From: Clostridia bacterium
GTDB taxonomy: Bacteria > Bacillota > Clostridia > Oscillospirales > Acutalibacteraceae
Direction: 5' to 3'
Length of the DNA: 11,734 nt
Assembly (NCBI GenBank): GCA_024689165.1
Contig: JAILDS010000300.1
Coordinates: 1 to 11,734, forward strand
The notes below the pieces were generated by a model, which was not told where the DNA came from, searched no databases, and was given only the letters and a program-made list of their open reading frames with translations. Shown here one piece after another: positions 7,501 through 11,734 of this stretch. The first letter of the stretch is position 1. Each line of letters starts with the position of its first letter. The position numbers and the translations under genes are program-made.

Positions 7501-8292
7501 TTATTCTTTTGAGTGCCTGACGGCGGCGGCGCCCGCGCAGGCCGCGGCGGCTATCAGCGCCGCGGAGACCGTCACCGCGGAGGCGTTGACGCCGAAGGAG
7601 CCGCCCGTCAGTATGGCGGGCCCGGACAGCTTAGAGCCTATCAGCCTGCCGTAGTCCGCGCCGGGCATCGCTATCCCGAGGACGGGGCCCACTGCGATCA
7701 GCCAGACGGAATACGCGGCGGCGGGGGCGACGACGGATTCGGTCAGCTCTCTGACGGCGCACAGGGCGAGCGCGACGGACGCGACGGCGATCACGTTCAT
7801 GGCGTTCGGCTGCGTGCCGAGCAGCTCGAGCAGCGTAAAGCAGACGACGGAATAAAGCCACGCGGCGGGCGAGCCGACTCGGTAGCGCAGCAGCTCGTAG
7901 ATGAAGCCGAGTGAAATGAGCGTGTGGGTGCAGGCCTGAGCCAGCGCGGCGAGGCAGACGGAGCCGATCCCCTCGCTCTTCCCTGCGGCGTCGAAGCTCG
8001 CGGACTTCGCCAGCCAGAGCACCGCGGCGACCGCCAAGACCATGGCAGCGCCGACTGCGGCGCCTGCGGCAAGGGAACGCGCGGGCCTGCCCAGGAGGCG
8101 GGCGGAGAATTTTTTTCTGTTGACGAGCGAAAATATCAGGGTTAAAATCAGGACGCAGACGAACGGAAGAAGCCGCCCGACGAGCTCCCGGACGGAGGAC
8201 GACTTTATTATGCCGAGCGGGATCTTCCCGCTCAGAAGGTAAGCGGCGAAGATCGCCGCCGCCTGCAGAAGACCGAACAGCGCGGAGAGCAT
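7501..8292 (-). CDS. CPBP-family membrane protein lacking catalytic residues (263 aa)
   Basis: This is a polytopic membrane protein with about seven hydrophobic segments. The C-terminal half follows the CPBP (CAAX protease/bacteriocin-processing) pattern. A membrane-buried stretch (about 112-130) is followed by YELLRYRVGSPAAWLYSVV, then the TESVVAP turn, and the family's usual tail (VGPVLGIAMP, GPAILTGGSFG). The active residues are absent. The EExxxR position reads T122-H123 with S127, the first His position reads E156 (FTLLE), and the His/Asn position reads Y194/L198. It is therefore probably not a glutamic intramembrane protease and may be a binding, regulatory or immunity-like relative. 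The ATG at 8292 follows a GGGAGGG site. It has its own promoter and terminator. The family is inferred from pattern without a profile search; an unrelated membrane protein remains possible. Confidence 0.75.
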   Translation of the reverse strand: MLSALFGLLQAAAIFAAYLLSGKIPLGIIKSSSVRELVGRLLPFVCVLILTLIFSLVNRKKFSARLLGRPARSLAAGAAVGAAMVLAVAAVLWLAKSASFDAAGKSEGIGSVCLAALAQACTHTLISLGFIYELLRYRVGSPAAWLYSVVCFTLLELLGTQPNAMNVIAVASVALALCAVRELTESVVAPAAAYSVWLIAVGPVLGIAMPGADYGRLIGSKLSGPAILTGGSFGVNASAVTVSAALIAAAACAGAAAVRHSKE

Positions 8293-8322
8293 TCTTCCCT
8301 CCCGGAACGATATATTCTCTGT

Positions 8323-8351
8323 ATAATAAACCGTAAAAACGGACTTGTCAA
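8323..8351 (-). promoter_or_regulatory. Sigma-A promoter of the CPBP-like gene
   Basis: On the minus strand, TTGACA (8346-8351), a 17-bp spacer and TATTAT (8323-8328). The leader would be about 25 nt. The spacer contains the dyad CCGT-nnnn-ACGG (8331-8342), which could bind a regulator. On the plus strand the same place reads TATAAT (8322-8327) and may be the -10 of the divergent phosphatase gene, but no good plus-strand -35 is visible. Confidence 0.8.
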
Positions 8352-8366
8352 GAAAAGAGGCTCATC

Positions 8367-9155
8367 ATGTTCAGACCGGTTTCCGATTATCATATGCACA
8401 CGACCTTTTCCGACGGTAAGAACAGCCCCCGGCAGATGCTCGAAAGGGCCGTTGAGCTCGGGCTGCGCGAGGTCGGTATCTCCGACCACAGCTACACGCC
8501 GTTCGACCTGAGCTACTGCATGGAAAAAAAGAGGATCGGCGAATATAATGCTGAACTGAATGCGCTCAAAGCCGAGTTCGACGGTCGTATACGCTTTTTG
8601 GCGGGTATCGAGCAGGACTTTTTTTCTCCCGAGCCGACGGACGGCTACGATTACGTTATCGGTTCCGTGCATTATCTCGAAAAAAACGGCGTTTACGCCC
8701 CGATAGACTCCGACAGGCAAACCCTGCAGCGAGCTATACACGATATGTACGGCGGCGATCCCTACGCCATGTGCGAGGCTTATTTCGAAAACGTGTCCCG
8801 GGTATGCGAGCGCTGGGGCGCGGACATCGTCGGGCATATCGATCTTATCACCAAGTTCAACGAGCAGCCGCAGGGCGTTCTGATCGACGATACGCACCCG
8901 CGGTACAGGGAAGCAGCCTGCCGGGCCGTCGACAGCCTGCTTGGATACGACGCTGTTTTTGAGATAAACACCGGCGCGATATCGAGGGGCGTGAGAAAGA
9001 CCCCTTACCACGCGCCGTTCATAAGGGACTACATCGTCTCGCGCGGCGGGAAGCTCATCCTTTCGTCCGACGCGCACAACAGGGACTGGATATGCCTTAA
9101 GTTCGACGAGCTCGGAGACATTTCCGGAGTTGTGAGTACGCTCGGGCTGAAATGA
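8367..9155 (+). CDS. hisJ: PHP-family histidinol-phosphatase-like protein (262 aa)
   Basis: Length and motifs match HisJ-type PHP phosphatases, which convert L-histidinol phosphate to histidinol in the cytoplasm (histidine biosynthesis). The metal-binding set is complete: H9 and H11 (DYHMHTTFSDG), D40-H41 (GISDHS), E82 (AGIEQDF), H102 (GSVHYL), H157 with D159 (VGHIDLI), E199 and N201 (FEINTGA), D235 and H237 (SSDAHN). The ATG follows AGAGG at a normal distance. The gene stands alone, divergent from the CPBP-like gene and ended by the hairpin at 9164-9203, with no other his genes in view. Because PHP proteins of this size also hydrolyse other phosphate esters, the substrate is less certain than the family. 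Confidence 0.85.
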   Translation: MFRPVSDYHMHTTFSDGKNSPRQMLERAVELGLREVGISDHSYTPFDLSYCMEKKRIGEYNAELNALKAEFDGRIRFLAGIEQDFFSPEPTDGYDYVIGSVHYLEKNGVYAPIDSDRQTLQRAIHDMYGGDPYAMCEAYFENVSRVCERWGADIVGHIDLITKFNEQPQGVLIDDTHPRYREAACRAVDSLLGYDAVFEINTGAISRGVRKTPYHAPFIRDYIVSRGGKLILSSDAHNRDWICLKFDELGDISGVVSTLGLK

Positions 9156-9163
9156 CCGTCATT

Positions 9164-9203
9164 CCGAACAAAATCCCGCCTTGACCGGCGGGGTTTTGTT
9201 CGG
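9164..9203. terminator. Bidirectional terminator between the phosphatase gene and the MNT-HEPN operon
   Basis: Arms 9164-9180 and 9187-9203 pair over 17 bp with a single T-G wobble around a 6-nt loop. The GC core CCCGCC/GGCGGG is flanked by AAAA on one side and TTTTGTT on the other, giving a U-rich run in both directions. It begins 8 nt after the plus-strand stop (9155) and abuts the minus-strand stop (9205), so it serves both converging genes. Confidence 0.9.
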
Positions 9204-9204
9204 T

Positions 9205-9597
9205 TTATCCGAAGCTTTCGATCATTTTCCGGGCGTTCTGCGCGAGCTGACGTGAGACGGCTTTTGCTTTTTCGTATTTTTTCATGGAAATAACGCAGAA
9301 CGGGTCGTACCGCGTCTGCGTTTCCCAAAGGGTCAGAGCCTCCGCAATGTCGTCAAGCTCTTCCGGCAGCTTGACTCCGAGTTCGTCGCAATGAAGGGAC
9401 AGCTTGCTTATGTTGTGTGTAAACGCCGGGGCGCCGCCGTGAAGCAGAATAAGGGCCTTCAGAGCTTTTTCGACCGCCTGCTGAATGTGATAAGCTGCTC
9501 CGGAAACGGCGAATTCATCGGGGAAGCTGCTTTCAAGCTTGCTGCACAGCTCGTAATCCCTTTCGGATAAAACCAGAAGCTCATTCGCGCTTAACAT
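9205..9597 (-). CDS. HEPN-domain protein, partner of the upstream nucleotidyltransferase (130 aa)
   Basis: This is an all-helical HEPN protein. The signature helix is AAYHIQQAVEKALKAL (34-49), followed by THNISKLSLHCDEL (60-73), TRYDPF (95-100) and a C-terminal helix with YEKAKAVSRQLAQNARK. This is the nucleotidyltransferase-associated HEPN type. The RX4-6H motif of HEPN ribonucleases is not visible: no Arg has a His at the right distance. A direct RNase role is therefore doubtful; substrate binding or a regulatory partner role for the MNT protein is more likely. It overlaps the MNT gene by 17 nt, with an AGGAG site about 9 nt before its ATG inside that gene. It is the last gene of the operon. 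Confidence 0.85.
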   Translation of the reverse strand: MLSANELLVLSERDYELCSKLESSFPDEFAVSGAAYHIQQAVEKALKALILLHGGAPAFTHNISKLSLHCDELGVKLPEELDDIAEALTLWETQTRYDPFCVISMKKYEKAKAVSRQLAQNARKMIESFG

Positions 9598-9925
9598 ATA
9601 GACGTACTCCTTTGTTGGTGATTTCTTCTTTAAGGGCCAGGTTGCGGAGGTCGTTGTAATCGACTATGTCCACTTCCGAATCGATGTTTCGGTAAAACGG
9701 GCGGATGAGCCTGAGAAATTCGTCGCCCCCGACGCCCGGAGCGTCTATAGCCAAATCGAGGTCGCTCGTCATTCCGCAGTCAGTCGTCAGGGCGGAGCCG
9801 AAAAGCCAAAGACACGAGATCCGCTCGTCCCGGCGGGCGAGATCGATCGCGGCTTTTGCCGCAGCCTGTTTTGAAGGGAAGACGCGCCGCAGCACGTCTT
9901 CGCCGTTTACGATTAACGGGAACAT
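9581..9925 (-). CDS. MNT-type minimal nucleotidyltransferase (114 aa)
   Basis: This is a small DNA-polymerase-beta-like nucleotidyltransferase. It has the GS motif and two acidic residues of the active site (G43-S44 in LFGSAL; D55 and D57 in SDLDLAID) and a candidate third acidic residue at D86 (EVDIVDY). Proteins of this fold transfer NMP groups to protein, RNA or small molecules. In MntA/HepT modules they AMPylate the HEPN toxin. The start codon lies only 2 nt after the stop of the transporter gene, and its GAGGAA ribosome site is inside the last transporter codons, so translation is coupled. All key residues are present, so the enzyme is probably active. The target is unknown, and an antitoxin role is inferred from its HEPN partner. 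Confidence 0.85.
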   Translation of the reverse strand: MFPLIVNGEDVLRRVFPSKQAAAKAAIDLARRDERISCLWLFGSALTTDCGMTSDLDLAIDAPGVGGDEFLRLIRPFYRNIDSEVDIVDYNDLRNLALKEEITNKGVRLYVKRE

Positions 9926-9927
9926 AC

Positions 9928-11520
9928 TTATTCCTCGCTTATCCCGCTGATGATCTCCTCAAGCGCTTTCTCCTGCTCGTCCTCGTGGGTGAGGAGAGCG
10001 CGCCTTTCGTTGATGGCTATGTACATCTGTTCCCTCTTCTCACCGACAAGGTCATAGAAGAAGTACGGGATTATGCAGACAAATTTGGAGATTATCGAAA
10101 GCCCCCTGTAAAGGAAGAAAACTCTCTGATATATGATCTTGCTTCCCTGCGCCCACGGGAGCTGCGGAAGGGTGGTGTCATAGCCGGACCATTTAATCAT
10201 AGCCAGACCGAACGCGGTCCGGATCGGCCTGATAAGCTCACCCAGAAGCTGCGCCAGCAGGCTGATCGTTCCGTCGGGCCGCTCGCCGGTCATATACTCG
10301 GTATAGTCCGTTATCTCCCTGCCGACCTCCGCCTCGAACACGTTGGCGGGGCCGTTGTTGGCGGCGTTGACGGCAAGGCATATCGACGACACTATCCAGC
10401 ACAGGACCTTTTTGTCGATGAAGGGTATCGAAAAAGCGCACATCACCACGTACGTGGCAAGGTCCCATAGCCTCAGCGTGACCAGCGCGGTCCGGTTGTC
10501 CTTGAACATCTTTCTGAACTTCGGTATGAACGTCAGGCTCAGCGGGTTGATCACGTTCTGCGGAAGCTCGACGAAGAAGTTGGCTATGGTGCCGCCGAAT
10601 ATCTCAAGGTGCGTGACCATATCCCAGTTGTACCCGCCGTTTGTGATCCACATCGTGGAATAGTTCGCGAGAGTGATCCTCAGCAGGTACTTGTTTTTGA
10701 GCATGTAGAACAGCGATTTCGACAGCGGTGCGGGCTTGGGCTGGAGCATTATCCGCTCCTTGCAGTTTATCGCCATGCTCATGTTGCCTATCACGCCGGC
10801 GGCAGCGGCAAAGATCGAGACGACCGCGTACATGACGTTCATCGGGACGTTGATATAGCCCTTTTCCGTGAAGTCGATTATCGGCGCGAAGAAGGCGTAG
10901 ATTATGCCCTTCGCCGTGCCGCCGATGTACTCCTGCAGAAGGCCCACCGCGATCCTGTCGTCCGGGTTGACTGTCTGCATCGTCAGCATATGCGCCCGCG
11001 GGATGCCGTAGATCGTCGAGAAAGTCTCCTGGATGAACAGCATCATGAAAACAAAGATTATCTTTTTCGGGTCGTTTGCGGAGGAGCTGCCGAAGAACAG
11101 ACCGCCGCAGTAAAGCAGCGCGGTCGAAAGATAGAACGGCGCCGCTCCGAGAAGGACGTAAGGCCTTGCCTTGCCCCAGCGCGTGCGCGTCTTGTCGTAC
11201 ACGACGCCCATGAGCGGGTCGTTGAGCGTATTGTAAAGGGAGATGAGCATATCCACGAGAACGACGTAGGTCAGGTCGATCTTCAGGACCTTGACGAAGT
11301 ACAGCATCCGGTATGTGTCCAGGCCCGCCATGAGCTTGGACGCAAGGTCGGAGATCACGGGGAACGCCATCTCTCTCGGACTGAGGACGGGAGTATTGAA
11401 CATCCTCGTGGCGAGGGATTTGTATTTGCCGAGCTTCTCCGACCCCAGATTCGCGGCGGAGTTGTCGTCGGCTGTGAACATACCCTCGACGAAGCTTTTG
11501 TTTTGTTTATCCTCTGCCAA
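9928..11520 (-). CDS. GPH-family (MFS_2) sugar:cation symporter (530 aa)
   Basis: This is a polytopic inner-membrane transporter of the glycoside-pentoside-hexuronide family, which takes up oligosaccharides or glycosides with a cation. The family signature is at residues 100-120 (NDPLMGVVYDK then TRTRWGKARP), and a second conserved site is ITDYTEYMTGERPDG (403-417). About twelve hydrophobic segments are present. There is a polar N-terminal extension of about 45 residues and an acidic cytoplasmic C-terminus. Translation starts at TTG, 9 nt after GAAAGGGG (11530-11537). An ATG at codon 14 is the alternative but has a poorly spaced site. The gene follows a Big2-domain gene by 17 nt and precedes the MNT gene by 2 nt. 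The Big2 protein suggests that the substrate comes from extracellular glycan processing; the actual sugar cannot be told. Confidence 0.88.
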   Translation of the reverse strand: MAEDKQNKSFVEGMFTADDNSAANLGSEKLGKYKSLATRMFNTPVLSPREMAFPVISDLASKLMAGLDTYRMLYFVKVLKIDLTYVVLVDMLISLYNTLNDPLMGVVYDKTRTRWGKARPYVLLGAAPFYLSTALLYCGGLFFGSSSANDPKKIIFVFMMLFIQETFSTIYGIPRAHMLTMQTVNPDDRIAVGLLQEYIGGTAKGIIYAFFAPIIDFTEKGYINVPMNVMYAVVSIFAAAAGVIGNMSMAINCKERIMLQPKPAPLSKSLFYMLKNKYLLRITLANYSTMWITNGGYNWDMVTHLEIFGGTIANFFVELPQNVINPLSLTFIPKFRKMFKDNRTALVTLRLWDLATYVVMCAFSIPFIDKKVLCWIVSSICLAVNAANNGPANVFEAEVGREITDYTEYMTGERPDGTISLLAQLLGELIRPIRTAFGLAMIKWSGYDTTLPQLPWAQGSKIIYQRVFFLYRGLSIISKFVCIIPYFFYDLVGEKREQMYIAINERRALLTHEDEQEKALEEIISGISEE

Positions 11521-11529
11521 AGCCTAATT

Positions 11530-11537
11530 CCCCTTTC
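11530..11537 (-). promoter_or_regulatory. Ribosome binding site supporting a TTG start for the symporter
   Basis: GAAAGGGG on the minus strand overlaps the end of the previous gene by position (its stop is at 11538-11540) and is 9 nt from the TTG at 11518-11520. The spacing is typical and favours the TTG over the internal ATG. Confidence 0.65.
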
Positions 11538-11734
11538 TTACTCTACTGTGACCGCGCAGGACGAGCGGTAGTACCCGTCGTCCGAGAGCGCGAACACCGT
11601 CGCTTCTCCCGGACCGACCGCCGTGACCGTCCCGTCCCCGTCGACCGTGACGACCGTCTCGTCGGTCGTGTGCCACGTTACCGTGGTCACGGTGGGCTTT
11701 TTCATCGCGAAGCCCTTGTTCGAGCTCGCGACCC
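11538..11734 (-). CDS. C-terminal end of a Big2 (bacterial Ig-like) domain protein (partial)
   Basis: About 64 codons before the stop are in the window; the rest lies beyond the right edge. The visible sequence is most of one Big2 domain: TVTWHTTDETVVTVDGDGTV, then TAVGPGEATVFALSDDGYY and a final strand CAVTVE before TAA. The W-x-T/S-D-x-x-V-x-T-V-D-x-x-G pattern and T-A-V-G-x-G-x-A-T are typical. Such domains usually sit at the ends of large exported glycoside hydrolases, lectins or adhesins. It is the first visible gene of the operon with the sugar symporter, so an extracellular glycan-active or glycan-binding protein is likely, but the catalytic part cannot be seen. Confidence 0.85.
   Translation of the reverse strand, partial: VASSNKGFAMKKPTVTTVTWHTTDETVVTVDGDGTVTAVGPGEATVFALSDDGYYRSSCAVTVE

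Noticed and set aside
8232..9077. A 281-codon minus-strand frame opposite the PHP phosphatase
   Set aside because: The plus strand carries all PHP metal motifs, so this is an antisense shadow.
9205..9925. A standard HepT/MntA toxin-antitoxin module
   Set aside because: The gene order and MNT residues fit, but the HEPN protein lacks RX4-6H, so I kept the neutral call of an MNT-HEPN pair.
10609..11571. A 320-codon plus-strand frame opposite the symporter
   Set aside because: It is rich in His, Arg and Asp with no hydrophobic pattern or motif. It mirrors the transporter codons, whose GPH signature is unambiguous.

Overview
The window looks like chromosomal DNA of a Gram-positive Bacillota member, most likely an uncultured gut-type clostridium. 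The reasons are near-consensus sigma-A promoters (TTGACA/TATAAT-like boxes 17 bp apart), purine-rich GGAGG-type ribosome sites, two TTG starts, compact hairpin terminators, moderately high GC (roughly 55-60% by eye), and the gene types: a giant secreted repeat protein, a Big2-domain surface protein and a GPH-family sugar symporter. No RNA gene, CRISPR array, insertion sequence or attachment site was seen.

Layout, left to right. 1-164 (minus) is the start of a membrane protein that runs off the left edge; its promoter lies at 237-265. 337-376 is a perfect 18-bp terminator hairpin. 415-7248 (minus) is one gene for a 2277-residue exported protein: signal peptide, a Gly/Asn-rich N-terminal region resembling a beta-helix, about fourteen tandem MBG/YDG-type beta-sandwich repeats, Ig-like modules, and a short aromatic/basic C-terminal helix in place of a sortase signal. 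It has its own strong promoter (7366-7394) and a leader of about 110 nt. 7501-8292 (minus) encodes a CPBP-family membrane protein that has lost every catalytic residue. A 74-bp divergent promoter region separates it from 8367-9155 (plus), a HisJ-type PHP phosphatase. A shared hairpin at 9164-9203 ends that gene and the opposing operon.

9205-11734 (minus) reads as one operon in transcription order: a Big2-domain protein (only its C-terminus is in the window), a GPH/MFS sugar symporter, an MNT-type nucleotidyltransferase and a HEPN protein. Gaps are 17 nt, 2 nt and a 17-nt overlap. The first two genes suggest extracellular glycan handling and uptake. The MNT-HEPN pair is translationally tied to the transporter and is the closest thing here to a toxin-antitoxin or defence-like unit, although its HEPN partner lacks the usual RNase motif.

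I found no clear new multi-gene system. The items most worth a second look are the giant repeat protein with its unusual C-terminal tail, the catalytically dead CPBP protein, and the MNT-HEPN pair attached to a sugar transporter.
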